A DNA stretch of 64,000 bases from Chelativorans alearensis (GCF_010993735.1 NZ_WQNI01000001.1:548506-612505); one strand, 5' to 3'. Numbered from the stretch's first letter, positions 25,141-36,000 are shown. The notes: generated by a model not told the origin, from the sequence alone. Program-made: numbers and translations.

Positions 25141-25251
25141 TGCCTGAAAATGCGTCGACGCCAAAATGTTCTTCCCCCTTCCATTATCTTGAAAAGGGAT
25201 TCCAAACTTCATTGATCTTGTCAATCGATCATTTTTATAACTTATCGATCT

Positions 25252-26154
25252 CTACAGCAGATCATTTTGATCGGCTTCCAAGGCCGCTTCACTGATGATA
25301 CGGCCCGCCTCACGGTTACGCTCGGGAAAGTACGCCACCACGAAATTCAGGTCCTCCGGTGCAGCGCAAGGCTCCACCTCCAGTTGCTGTATATGATCGG
25401 CGGCGCCAAGCTGGTGGGACGTCGCCATGCGGCAGGGCAGAACGCCAATGCCGAACTGGTCGGCAACGAGATGAAGCACGGTGGAGAGCGATGCCGAGCC
25501 ATGAAGAATGGGCGCATCGCCAACGGACCCGGTGAAGAGCCGCTCAACCTGCTTGTAGGGCGGCGTCCCCTTGGGAAACGTGACGATGGGGTGGGCCGCC
25601 AACTCCGCAAGGGTCAAAGGCGCGGCCGGCCTGGGCAGGCGATCGGAGGCATACCAGCCGAGCGCGATGGGCCGTAGCGGCGCCGCCACCACATCCCGCG
25701 GTTGCAGGTCCCTCAAGAGGATGGCGACATCGATCTCGTCCTCCACAAGCTTGTTGGCAAGCTGCTCGGACGTATCGACGGAGAGCTCGAAACGGACATG
25801 GGCATGCTCGCGCCGCAGCCGTTTGAGCATTGCCGTCAGGATCGTATGGACGATTGTCTCGGCAACGCCGATGCGCACGGTGCCGTTGAGCCCGCTCGTC
25901 TGCGTGATCTCCTGGACGATCCGGTCGCGGCTGTGGACGAGACGGTCCGCCTCTTCGAGGAACCGGCGGCCGGCCGGTGAGAGACGAACCTGGCGGCCCA
26001 CCCGGTCGAACAGCCTGACCCCCAGCCGCTTCTCCAGCGCGGCAATGCGCGCGGAAATCGCCGACTGCGCGAGCCCGAGCCTTTGCGCGGCCGCACGGAA
26101 GCCGCCCGCCCGAACCACCGCATGTACGATCTCGACATCGCGAAAGCCAAACAT
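25252..26154 (-). CDS. LysR-family transcriptional regulator
   Basis: Protein of 300 residues. The N-terminal winged helix contains GGFRAAAQRLGLAQSAISARIAALEKRLGVRLF, the LysR signature, with the effector-binding domain after residue 90 (TVRIGVAETIVHTILTAML opens it). ATG 26154 is used because the family starts FGFRDVEIVHAV; the open frame upstream is not family-like. It lies on the same strand just before the DUF1445-TRAP-amidase operon, with a 111-base AT-rich gap that contains ATTGA-N5-TCAAT at 25211-25225, a possible binding site. It is the probable activator of that operon. Confidence 0.93.
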   Translation of the reverse strand: MFGFRDVEIVHAVVRAGGFRAAAQRLGLAQSAISARIAALEKRLGVRLFDRVGRQVRLSPAGRRFLEEADRLVHSRDRIVQEITQTSGLNGTVRIGVAETIVHTILTAMLKRLRREHAHVRFELSVDTSEQLANKLVEDEIDVAILLRDLQPRDVVAAPLRPIALGWYASDRLPRPAAPLTLAELAAHPIVTFPKGTPPYKQVERLFTGSVGDAPILHGSASLSTVLHLVADQFGIGVLPCRMATSHQLGAADHIQQLEVEPCAAPEDLNFVVAYFPERNREAGRIISEAALEADQNDLL

Positions 26155-26241
26155 CTGATACCCGCGTCCTGGAGCCTTCAACCTTGTGGACCAGTTCGCC
26201 GCGCAGGACAATCGTCAGGGATCGATCGCAGGCAGGTCCCC

Positions 26242-28049
<1,808 letters not shown>

Positions 28050-28053
<4 letters not shown>

Positions 28054-28952
28054 TCCTCACCCCTCAGCCGCGGGTCGATGGCATCGCGCAGCCCGTCGCC
28101 GAGCAGGTTCAGCGCGAAGACGACAACGAGAATGGCGACAGACGGAAACAGCGCCAGCCAGAACGAGTCGAGGATGTTCTCGAACCCCTCGCGGATCATG
28201 CCGCCCCACGTGGCCGTCGGCGGGCTGACGCCGAGGCCGATGAAGGCGAGCGAGGCTTCCACGCGGATGGCGGTCGCCAGCCACAGCGATCCCATGACGA
28301 GGATCTCCGGCGCGATGTTGGGCAGGATATGGCCGAACATCAGCCTCAGATCGGAATAGCCCAGCGCCCGGCCCGCCTCGATGAATTCGCGGTTCTTCAC
28401 CGCGATGGTCGGCGCCCGCGCGATGCGGGCAAAGGGCGGCACGGCGGTCAGCGCGATGGCGATCACCAGATTGGCGATGGACGGCCCCAGCATGGCAACG
28501 ACGATCAGGCCGAGGATGAGCGAGGGGAAGGCCAGAAGCACATCCATCACCTGCATGACGATGATGTCGGTGCGGCCGCCGTAATAGCCCGCCACCATGC
28601 CGATCAGCGTGCCGATCACCATCGCCGAGCCGATGGCGATAAGCCCGATGGCAAGCGAGATGCGCGCGCCCCACAGGATGCGCGAGAGCGTATCGCGGCC
28701 ATAGAAGTCCGTGCCCAGCCAATGCTCGGCCGATGGCGGCTTGAGGCGGTAGAGGATGTTCTGGTCGAGCGGGTCGTAAGGCGCGATCGCCGGCGCCAGG
28801 ACGGCCAGCAGCACGACGATGAGGAAGCCGCCGAGCCCGACCCAGGAGGTCTTGTTGGCGTTGAACGCCTTGATGAGACCGCCGCCCATGGCGACGGCGG
28901 CGCTGCGCAGATAGGCGGCGCGCGAGAGGGGCGCTGTCGTCACGTCGGTCAT
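28050..28952 (-). CDS. ABC transporter permease (DppC-like)
   Basis: Permease of 300 residues. An N-terminal helix (WVGLGGFLIVVLLAVLAP) is followed by the DppC signature region HWLGTDFYGRDTLSRILWGARISL and about five more helices. The ATPase-contact loop is EAGRALGYSDLRLMFGHILPN. ATG 28952 overlaps the upstream DppB gene by four bases; the open frame reaching 29537 lies in that gene. It pairs with DppB as the membrane channel of the importer. Confidence 0.95.
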
Positions 28953-29890
28953 GAGTATTTGATCCTCGGGTCGATCAGGCCGTAGGTGAGGTCGGTGATC
29001 AGGTTCACCAGAACGACGATCAGCGTATAGATCACCATCATCCCCTGCAGCATCGTATAGTCGCGCTGGTTGAGCGCGCCGATGATGAGCTTGCCAAGGC
29101 CCGGCCGATTGAAGACGATCTCGGTGAGAACGGAATTGCCGATCAGGATGCCGAGATAAAGGCCCACCACCGTCACCACCGGGATCAGCGCGTTGCGCAG
29201 GCAGTGGCGCCAGATGATGGTGGCGAAGGCCAGCCCCTTGGCGTGCGCGGTGCGCACATAGTCCTGGTTGAGCACTTCCAGCATCGCCGAGCGGGAAACG
29301 CGGGTGATGTAGGCGGCCATGATGAGGCCAAGGTTGATCGCCGGCAGCGCCAGATCGCGCAGCCGGTCGGAAAGGGTCGTCCCCTGCCCGGAGGAAATGA
29401 CGGGAAACCAGCGAAGCTGGATGGCAAAGACGATGAGAAGCAGCACCGCCGAGACGAACGCCGGGAAGGAGAGCCCCAGGAGCGAGGCCATGCGGGTGAT
29501 ATAGTCGGGCAGCTTGTTGCGCCTGACCGCCGACCACACGCCGAGCGGTATGCCGACCGCGGCCCCCAGCACCAGCGACACGAAGGTCAGCTCCAGCGTC
29601 GCCGGCAGCACCTTCAGGATCTCCTGGATCACCGGCCGGCCGGAGACCATGGAAACACCCCAGTCGCCGACCACGACGCCGCCGAGGAACTGGACATACT
29701 GCACATAAAGCGGCTGATCGAGGCCAAGCCGGGCACGCAGCGCATTGAGCGCCGCCTGGCTCGCCTGATCGCCGAGAATGGCCATGGCCGGATCGCCGGG
29801 CAAAACCCGCACGATGAAGAAGACGATGGTCAACACCGCGAAAAGCGTGATGACGGCGAAACCGAGCCGCTTGAGGACGAAAGCTGTCAT
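28949..29890 (-). CDS. ABC transporter permease (DppB-like)
   Basis: Permease of 313 residues with six hydrophobic helices. The start MTAFVLKRLGFAVITLFAVL and the motif IVRVLPGDPA are typical of DppB; the cytoplasmic loop EVLNQDYVRTAHAKGLAFATIIWRH is the ATPase contact. ATG 29890 is chosen from this alignment; the 25 extra residues of the open frame are not family-like. It is separated from the upstream binding-protein gene by 278 bases that hold a large inverted repeat. Confidence 0.95.
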   Translation of the reverse strand: MTAFVLKRLGFAVITLFAVLTIVFFIVRVLPGDPAMAILGDQASQAALNALRARLGLDQPLYVQYVQFLGGVVVGDWGVSMVSGRPVIQEILKVLPATLELTFVSLVLGAAVGIPLGVWSAVRRNKLPDYITRMASLLGLSFPAFVSAVLLLIVFAIQLRWFPVISSGQGTTLSDRLRDLALPAINLGLIMAAYITRVSRSAMLEVLNQDYVRTAHAKGLAFATIIWRHCLRNALIPVVTVVGLYLGILIGNSVLTEIVFNRPGLGKLIIGALNQRDYTMLQGMMVIYTLIVVLVNLITDLTYGLIDPRIKYS

Positions 29891-30003
29891 GGCGTGTTCC
29901 GGAGGAAGTCGGTCATTTTCAGGTGTTTTCGCAAGACGCTGGTTTCCCTCACCGACCCCGCTCACAGGGGGTTATGGCATATGAGTCTTTTTTTGGCTTC
30001 GCC

Positions 30004-30102
30004 GGAACCCCCACCCTCACCCCTCCCCTCAAGGGGGAGGGGGACACCGGCGTCTCAGAATCCCCCTCCCCCTTGAGGGGAGGGGTAAGGGGTGGGGGTT
30101 CC
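30004..30102. repeat. long imperfect inverted repeat between binding-protein and permease genes
   Basis: Arms at about 30004-30044 and 30060-30102 are reverse complements with only a few differences, separated by about 15 bases. Each arm holds CCCCTCCCCTCAAGGGGGAG and so is itself partly palindromic. Repeats of this purine/pyrimidine-rich type are scattered between genes in many Rhizobiales genomes. In the transcript it forms a very stable hairpin just after the binding-protein gene, a position where such structures protect the upstream message. The other intergenic bases in 29891-30168 show no gene. Confidence 0.85.
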
Positions 30103-30168
30103 AATCAAGGACTCACAATCCACATGCGATAGCCCTACGCTCTACGGCAGAGGGAGCCAGCACGATCC

Positions 30169-31710
30169 CTACTCCACAAACCGCGCCGCCTCGGTCACCG
30201 GCGGGCTCAGGTTGAGCGAGCCGTTGACCTCGACGCCGAGGTCGAGCGTGTCCTTCCACGCCCAGAGCTGCAAGCTCTGGACAAGCGGCACCGCGCAGAC
30301 CTCGTCCATGATCTTGCGCTGGGCCTCCGCCCACAGTTCGAGCTGCTTTTCATCGTCCGTCTCCGCGCGCGCGGCGGCAATCTCCTCATCGGCCACGTCG
30401 CAGTGCGAGAAGTTCGCGACGGCGGTCGGCTTACCGACAATGGCGTCGGAGTGGAAGAACTGCGACAGATAGACGTCGGCCACCGGGAAGCGCGCCGCGG
30501 CGTAGTGGGTCACCTGGCTCAGGTCCTTGCGGATCTGCTCGTGGAAGGTGGCGTGCTCCACCGTCTCGATCTCCAGGTTGATGTCGGCCTCGCGCAGAAG
30601 CGCCTGCACCGCCTCCATGGTGGTCAGCATGCCCGGCAGCGTCGTGTGGATGGCCTTGATGGTCACGCCGTCGGGATGGCCGGCCTCGGCCAGCAGCGCC
30701 TTCGCCTTCTCCACCGAGAACTCATAGGTCGGCACGTCGCCCGTATAGCCGAGATTGCCTTCCGGCACCGGTGAGACGGCGGCCAGCGTCACGTCCGGGC
30801 CCTTGAACTCGACCAGGGCGTTGCGGTCAATGGCGTGCGCGACGGCGCGGCGCACGCGCACGTCGTCGAGGGGCGGCATCGTCATGTTGAGATGGATGAC
30901 CGACATTTCGCCCGGCGTCATCACCGCCACCTTGGTGCCGGGCACCTCGGAGATGCGCTCCACCCAGGTCTGGTCCTGCTTGCCGTAGATCATGTCGATC
31001 TCGCCGGACTGGAAGGCGAGGTCGCGCGAGGAGTCCGACGGGATGTAACGGTAGTAGATCTCCTTGATCTGCGGCTCGCCGCGGAAATATTCAGGGTTCG
31101 CCACCAGCTTCACATACTGCTGCGGCTGATACTCCTCGAACATGAAGGGGCCGGTGCCGATCGGCGTACGCTCGAACTCCGTGCCGAGCGCCTCGACGGC
31201 GTCTTTGCACACGATGTTGCCCCCGTGATAGGGCACCAGAAGGCCGAGCAGGCTCGGCACCGGGTTCTTCAGCGTGATGGTCACCTCATGGTCGCCCGTC
31301 GCCTCGACGCTTTCAAAAGCCGCGTAGCTGTCGGCAAAGGCCGAGATGTCGGGATCGGCCGCGCGGTTGAGCGAGAAGACGACGTCTTCGGCATCGAGCG
31401 GACCGTAGTCGCCATGGCAATCGACATCCTGGCGCAGCGTGAAGGTCCAGGTCAGCCCGTCCTCGGAGGTGGTCCAGCTTTCGGCGATGTCGGGCTCGAT
31501 ATCGGCCGGGCTCGCCTCGCCCGGCTTGATGCGCACCAGGCCGTTGAACATCCAGTGCAGAAGGCCCTTGTCCGGCGTCGACGTCGCCACATGCGGGTCG
31601 AGCTTGCCGGCGTCGGCACTGCCCATGCCGACATTCAGCGTCTCCCCCGCCGCGTGGGCGCTGCCTGCCATGGCCAGGCCTATGAGCGTCAGTCCGATCG
31701 TTCTTCTCAT
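30169..31710 (-). CDS. ABC transporter substrate-binding protein, family 5 (DppA/oligopeptide type)
   Basis: Protein of 513 residues with signal peptide MRRTIGLTLIGLAMAGSAHA. It shows the SBP family 5 pattern: LDPHVATSTPDKGLLHWMFNGLVR, IEPDIAESWTTSEDGLTWTFTLR, TPIGTGPFMFEEYQP and VRRAVAHAIDRNALV. It binds a peptide, opine or similar solute in the periplasm. The ribosome site GAGAGGTGG lies before ATG 31710; the open frame to 31833 is upstream noise. Gene order (two FAD oxidases, SDR, binding protein, permeases, ATPase) suggests the cargo is an amino-acid derivative oxidised after uptake. Confidence 0.94.
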   Translation of the reverse strand: MRRTIGLTLIGLAMAGSAHAAGETLNVGMGSADAGKLDPHVATSTPDKGLLHWMFNGLVRIKPGEASPADIEPDIAESWTTSEDGLTWTFTLRQDVDCHGDYGPLDAEDVVFSLNRAADPDISAFADSYAAFESVEATGDHEVTITLKNPVPSLLGLLVPYHGGNIVCKDAVEALGTEFERTPIGTGPFMFEEYQPQQYVKLVANPEYFRGEPQIKEIYYRYIPSDSSRDLAFQSGEIDMIYGKQDQTWVERISEVPGTKVAVMTPGEMSVIHLNMTMPPLDDVRVRRAVAHAIDRNALVEFKGPDVTLAAVSPVPEGNLGYTGDVPTYEFSVEKAKALLAEAGHPDGVTIKAIHTTLPGMLTTMEAVQALLREADINLEIETVEHATFHEQIRKDLSQVTHYAAARFPVADVYLSQFFHSDAIVGKPTAVANFSHCDVADEEIAAARAETDDEKQLELWAEAQRKIMDEVCAVPLVQSLQLWAWKDTLDLGVEVNGSLNLSPPVTEAARFVE

Positions 31711-31765
31711 TGGTTCCACCTCTCTCCTTGTTATTCGGTTGTTGGTACGTGTCGTCGAATGCTCC

Positions 31766-32479
31766 TTAAAGCGTGTCCTCGAGCCGGCAATTGACCAGCA
31801 TTTCGGCGATCGCCGCGCTGTTGGGAAGCGCAATCGCCGTGGCGGCGAGCTCGGCCAGGTCGCCGGGCTCTATCATCTCCTCGCGGCTTACCTTGGTGAC
31901 GCCAGCGGTGAGATCGGTGGCGACGAAGCTTGGGCAAAGCGCGGTCGCCCGCACCCTGTGCTCAAAGCCGATGCGGCGCGTGCCGTGCGTCAGCGCCATC
32001 ACCGCGTGCTTCGTCATGTTATAGGCGATGTTCTCGTTGCGCACCCGCTTCCCTGAAAGCGAGGCGACGTTGACGATGCGCCCGCTGCCCGCGGCCTTCA
32101 GGTGCGGCAGGCAGGCTCGGGTAAGAAAGAGCGGCCCCTTGACGTTGATCGTCCAGAGCGCGTCGAGATCGGCCTCCTCCCCTTCCTCTATGGAAAATGT
32201 GTTGGAGGTGCCGGCGTTGTTGACCAGCGCATCGAGCCTGCCATACCGCTCCAGCGTCGCGGCGAGCCAGGCCGCATGGCTCTCCCGGTCCGCCGCCTCG
32301 TAGCGCGCACACAAAAGCCGCTCGCCGGAGAGCGGCGCAAGGGCGGCTTTAAGCGCCGCCACGTCCCGCGCCCCGGCGCTCACCGCATAGCCCTTGGCGT
32401 GCAGGGTCTCGGCGATGGCGCGGCCGATGCCGCGGCTGGCGCCGGAGATCATGACGACACGGCCTTTCGGATCGAGCAC
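31766..32479 (-). CDS. short-chain dehydrogenase/reductase
   Basis: Protein of 237 residues. The cofactor loop is SGASRGIG, followed by NNAGTSN, the catalytic Ser in NVASLSGKRV and the YNMTK pair. It is a classical NAD(P)-dependent SDR, but the substrate cannot be told by eye. It lies 55 bases before the binding-protein gene and 30 bases after the second FAD oxidoreductase gene, so it probably handles a carbonyl or alcohol formed by those enzymes. The C-terminal tail ends with VNCRLEDTL and lacks a membrane segment. Confidence 0.92.
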   Translation of the reverse strand: MLDPKGRVVMISGASRGIGRAIAETLHAKGYAVSAGARDVAALKAALAPLSGERLLCARYEAADRESHAAWLAATLERYGRLDALVNNAGTSNTFSIEEGEEADLDALWTINVKGPLFLTRACLPHLKAAGSGRIVNVASLSGKRVRNENIAYNMTKHAVMALTHGTRRIGFEHRVRATALCPSFVATDLTAGVTKVSREEMIEPGDLAELAATAIALPNSAAIAEMLVNCRLEDTL

Positions 32480-32509
32480 TTCTAGTCCCTTTCGTTTCTC
32501 TCCATGGTG

Positions 32510-33673
32510 TCAGCCATGCAACGTGAGTTCGGCTTCCGGCCGGGCGCTCTTCGAAAAGCGGTCGAAGCGGAAAGCATCCAGCGCCAGCGCCGGCGGGCGC
32601 CCCAAGGCAAGGTCGGCGGCCAGCGGCCCGGTGACGGGACCGATGCCAAAGCCGTGGCCGGAGAAGCCCGCCGCCACCACCAGATTGTCGCAGCCCGGCG
32701 CCCGGTCGATCACCGGCAGCGCGTCCGGCGTCAGGTCGAGCACGCCGCCCCACACATTCTCCACCTCGGCCTCGGCCAGCGCCGGCAGCACCGCGGCCAC
32801 CCTGCCGATGGTCTCCATCACCCTTCGCGCGGTGGGGCGGACAACCGGGCCGCGTTCCGTCTCGCAGAGCGCCCCCGCCCACACCTCGGCGCCGCTCGTC
32901 ACGCGCAGCCGGCTGGAGACCTCCTGCCGCACCGCCATGTCCGCATTGGCCACGCCGAGGACGGGCCGCAGCAGCGGCGCGCACGGTGCCGTCCGCACCA
33001 CCGTCACCATCGGCCGGCGCAGCGGGATCTGAAGCCCGAGCGGCTCCAGCACCGCGTTGACGAAGATGCCGGGCGCGGCGAGCACCGCGCCGGCGGCGAT
33101 GCGGCGCCGGTCGGTAATGGCCCCGGTGATGCGCCCGCCTTCCGCCTCCAGCCGCAGGACCCGTTCACCCATTAAAACGCGCGCCCCGAGCCGCTCGGCC
33201 CGGTCGAGAAAGGCCAGGACCGTCGCCACCGGGTCGGCATGCCCGTCCGTCGGGCACCACGAAGCCGCGAGCACCGTGGACGAAAGGGCCGGCGTCACCT
33301 CGCGCACCGCGGCAAGGTCGGGCAGGAGCGTAAGATCGAGCCCCGCCGCCTTCTGCTCGGCCACCAGCGCCTTCAGCGTCTCGATTTCCCCCGCATCGCG
33401 CGCAAGCCTCAGGTTGCCGTGCTGGCGATAGCCGGTGTCGGCCTCCAGCATGCGGTCGAGCTCCGGCCACAATGCCACGGCCGCCCGCGCAAGCGGCAGT
33501 TCGGCGGCGTGCCGGCCGGACTGCCGTACGCCGGCAAGGGTCCAGCCGGAGGCCATTGCCGCCGGTCCGTAGCGGTCGACGATCTCCACCCGCGCCCCCG
33601 CTTCAGTCAGCGCAAGGGCAGCCGCCGCCCCCGTGATGCCGGCACCGATGACGAGGACGTCCGGTGCGCTCAT
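32510..33673 (-). CDS. FAD-dependent oxidoreductase (DadA/glycine-sarcosine oxidase-like), second of a tandem pair
   Basis: Protein of 387 residues. The N-terminal FAD site is VLVIGAGITGAAAALAL, ending in the acidic strand EIVDR. The C-terminal FAD contact GFSGHGFGIGPVTG and VWGGVLDLTPDALPVID are typical of the DAO superfamily. It should oxidise an amine or amino acid at the alpha carbon. ATG 33673 overlaps the stop of the upstream paralogue by four bases, so the two are translated together and could form a complex. The stretch ALSSTVLAASWCPTDGHADP marks the substrate domain. D-amino acid, sarcosine or opine substrates are all possible. Confidence 0.91.
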   Translation of the reverse strand: MSAPDVLVIGAGITGAAAALALTEAGARVEIVDRYGPAAMASGWTLAGVRQSGRHAAELPLARAAVALWPELDRMLEADTGYRQHGNLRLARDAGEIETLKALVAEQKAAGLDLTLLPDLAAVREVTPALSSTVLAASWCPTDGHADPVATVLAFLDRAERLGARVLMGERVLRLEAEGGRITGAITDRRRIAAGAVLAAPGIFVNAVLEPLGLQIPLRRPMVTVVRTAPCAPLLRPVLGVANADMAVRQEVSSRLRVTSGAEVWAGALCETERGPVVRPTARRVMETIGRVAAVLPALAEAEVENVWGGVLDLTPDALPVIDRAPGCDNLVVAAGFSGHGFGIGPVTGPLAADLALGRPPALALDAFRFDRFSKSARPEAELTLHG

Positions 33674-34968
33674 GCCGCCGCCCTCCGCTCGAAACGCGAC
33701 AACGCGAAGGGCGCGGGATCGACCAGCGGCGCCTCGCCGAGAACGGCCTGCGCCGCCATCAGGCCGACGCCCGGCCCGATGCCGAAACCATGGCCGGAAA
33801 GCCCGGTCGCGATCAGCAGCCCTGCCCAGCCGAGCGGCGTGTCGACCACCGGCAGCTCGTCCGGCATCACGTCGATCATGCCGCCCCAGCTCTGCACGGG
33901 GCGGGCCTCGGCGAGCTGCGGATGCAATGCCCGTGCGCAAGCCATGACATCGGCAAGCAGCTTGCCGTCCGGCTCCGGGTCGAGCACGCGCACCTTCTCG
34001 AACGGGCTCGTCTCGTCGGCGCGCCAGCGCACCGCGCCCAAGGGCCCGAAGAAGTCGCGCCCGGCCCTGATCTTCATGATACGCCAGCGCTGTTTGAGCA
34101 CCGGCAGGAAGGCGCCGAAGTGCCGGAAGGCGGCCGGGATGAGCTGGAACTCCGCCGCCCCGCTGCGCGCAATCGTGTAGCCGCCGTCGAGCCGCCGCCG
34201 CACGGAGGCGCCGGCCGCCCCCAGCGCGCCGGGCGTGATCTGCGGCGCCGGCGCGGTCCTCAAGACCGAGGATTTGACGGCGAGCTGCGGCAGGCCGAGC
34301 CCGAGATTTTCAAGGAATGTGCGCGACCAGACGCCGCCCGCAAGGATAACCGCCTGACAGGCGATCTCCCCACGCTCTGTAACGACACCGCTGACGCGCC
34401 CGCCCGCGCGCTCGACCGTGCGCACGGCGCAGTTCTCCAGAACGGTGACGCCCAGCTTCGCCGCGTGCCGCGCCATCGCCGGCACGGCCAGCGACGGCTC
34501 GGCCTGGGCATCCGACGGCGTGTGCAGCGCGCCCTTGAAGCGCCGGTCCTCGCGGCCGAGCAGCGCATCGGTCTCCGCCGGGGAGAGCAGCGCCGTGTCG
34601 AGCTGGAATGCACGGACCTTCTCGAGCCACGCCGCATGCGCGGCCAGCTGCTCCTCCGTATCGGCCAGATAGGTGATGCCGCACACCCGGTAGCCGATGT
34701 CCGTCCCGAGCTCGGGCACGAGCCGCGCCCACAGCCGGGCGCTCTCGATCATCAGCGGCAATTCGCCGGGGTCGCGCCCCATCTTGCGGATCCAGCCCCA
34801 GTTGCGCGACGACTGCTCGCCGGCGATGCGGCCTTTCTCGCACAACACCACGCGCATGCCGCGCCCGGCGAGATAAAGAGCCGCGGAAACGCCGACCACC
34901 CCGCCGCCGATGACGACGACGTCGGTCCTTGCCGGAAGAGATGCGATATCGGTCTTGGTCCCGCCCAC
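33670..34968 (-). CDS. FAD-dependent oxidoreductase (DadA-like), first of a tandem pair
   Basis: Protein of 432 residues from the same DAO superfamily as its neighbour, with the FAD loop VVVIGGGVVGVSAALYLAGRG, then EKGRIAGEQSSRNWGWIRKMGRDP, a motif common among DadA-like oxidases, and the C-terminal ATGLSGHGFGIGPGVG. It probably oxidises an N-substituted or D-amino acid taken up by the ABC importer encoded downstream. First gene of a seven-gene operon (oxidase, oxidase, SDR, binding protein, two permeases, ATPase). Promoter and LysR sites lie between it and the divergent regulator at 35087. Confidence 0.92.
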   Translation of the reverse strand: MGGTKTDIASLPARTDVVVIGGGVVGVSAALYLAGRGMRVVLCEKGRIAGEQSSRNWGWIRKMGRDPGELPLMIESARLWARLVPELGTDIGYRVCGITYLADTEEQLAAHAAWLEKVRAFQLDTALLSPAETDALLGREDRRFKGALHTPSDAQAEPSLAVPAMARHAAKLGVTVLENCAVRTVERAGGRVSGVVTERGEIACQAVILAGGVWSRTFLENLGLGLPQLAVKSSVLRTAPAPQITPGALGAAGASVRRRLDGGYTIARSGAAEFQLIPAAFRHFGAFLPVLKQRWRIMKIRAGRDFFGPLGAVRWRADETSPFEKVRVLDPEPDGKLLADVMACARALHPQLAEARPVQSWGGMIDVMPDELPVVDTPLGWAGLLIATGLSGHGFGIGPGVGLMAAQAVLGEAPLVDPAPFALSRFERRAAA

Positions 34969-35034
34969 TGCGGATGCCCCTCACACGAGCCGGAAAAACC
35001 TCGTCAGTGAATGGGCGGCCTTGCTATAAGGCAA

Positions 35035-35070
35035 ATAAGGAATCATTACGCGAGTATCATGAAACCTTAT
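35035..35070. promoter_or_regulatory. two phased LysR-type (T-N11-A) boxes
   Basis: ATAA-N7-TTAC at 35035-35049 and ATCA-N7-TTAT at 35056-35070 each contain T-N11-A. Their centres are 21 bp apart, two helical turns. A further CTATAAGG/CCTTATAG pair (35024-35031 and 35065-35072) frames them. This is the layout of a LysR tetramer site serving the divergent regulator and the oxidase-ABC operon. Confidence 0.65.
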
Positions 35071-35086
35071 AGTCGTGGGTGCAAAC

Positions 35087-35980
35087 ATGCTCAGCCAACG
35101 ATCCCTGGAAGCCTTCCGTGAGGTGATGCGCACCGGCACCGTCTCGGGCGCGGCGGAGGAGCTTCTGATCTCGCAGCCGGCCGTGAGCCGGCTCATCCGC
35201 GAGCTCGAGGAGCGCTCGGGCCTGCGCCTCTTCACGCGCCACGGCGGGCGCGTGGTGGCAACGCCCGAGGCGCACGAATTCTGGCTGGAGGTGGAGCGCA
35301 GCTTCACCGGCCTGAAGCAGATCGAGCGCGCGGCGGACCAGATCAAGCGCGGCCAGCGCACGACGCTGAGCATCGCCGCCGCCCCCGCCTTCGCCCACAC
35401 GGCGCTGCCGCAGGCCGTCGCCCAACTGCACGCCGAGCGGCCGGAGTTCCGCGCCGAGTTCTTCGCCATGACCACGCTGCCGGTGGTGCGCCAGGTGGCG
35501 CTCAGGCAATGCCAGATCGGCTTCGGCATCCCCACCCAGCACAAGTTCGAGATCGACGTGGTGCGCACGGGCGCCCTGCCCTACCGCTTCATCGCCCCGG
35601 CGGGCCACCCGCTCGGCGAAAAGGAAACCGTCTCCTTCAACGACCTTTCCGGCGTCGACTTCGTCAGCTTCGTCGATTCCACCATGACGGGCCGGCTCTT
35701 CGACCGCCGCTTCGCCAAGATGCGCCGGCCGCCGCTGGTGAAGATGCGCGCCTATCTTTCCATCGTCATCTCGGCGCTGGTGCGGCGCGGCCTGGGCGTC
35801 GCGCTGATCGACCCCTTCACGGCGGAGGACCACGTGCGCCTCGGCGGCATCTCACGGCCGTTCGAGGCGGAAGAGCGGTTCGAGTACTCGATCATCAAGC
35901 CGCTCGGCGAAAAGCTCGGCGCCGAGTGCGCGGCGCTGGTGGAGCATTTCGAGGCCCTGGCGGATGTGCATCGGGTTTGA
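35087..35980 (+). CDS. LysR-family transcriptional regulator (NocR/OccR-like)
   Basis: Protein of 297 residues. The winged helix contains MLSQRSLEAFREVMRTGTVSGAAEELLISQ and PAVSRLIRELEERSGLRLF; the effector domain follows from about residue 90. The opening is like that of opine regulators such as NocR and OccR, as I recall them, and the divergent operon combines an ABC importer with amino-acid-type oxidases. That suggests a role in sensing an opine-like or modified amino acid, but the evidence is family resemblance only. A GTG at 35075 is an alternative start; GGTG precedes the ATG at 35087. It ends 20 bases before the convergent hydrolase gene. Confidence 0.93.
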   Translation: MLSQRSLEAFREVMRTGTVSGAAEELLISQPAVSRLIRELEERSGLRLFTRHGGRVVATPEAHEFWLEVERSFTGLKQIERAADQIKRGQRTTLSIAAAPAFAHTALPQAVAQLHAERPEFRAEFFAMTTLPVVRQVALRQCQIGFGIPTQHKFEIDVVRTGALPYRFIAPAGHPLGEKETVSFNDLSGVDFVSFVDSTMTGRLFDRRFAKMRRPPLVKMRAYLSIVISALVRRGLGVALIDPFTAEDHVRLGGISRPFEAEERFEYSIIKPLGEKLGAECAALVEHFEALADVHRV

Positions 35981-36000
35981 GTGGCCTCGCCCAGAGGCCC

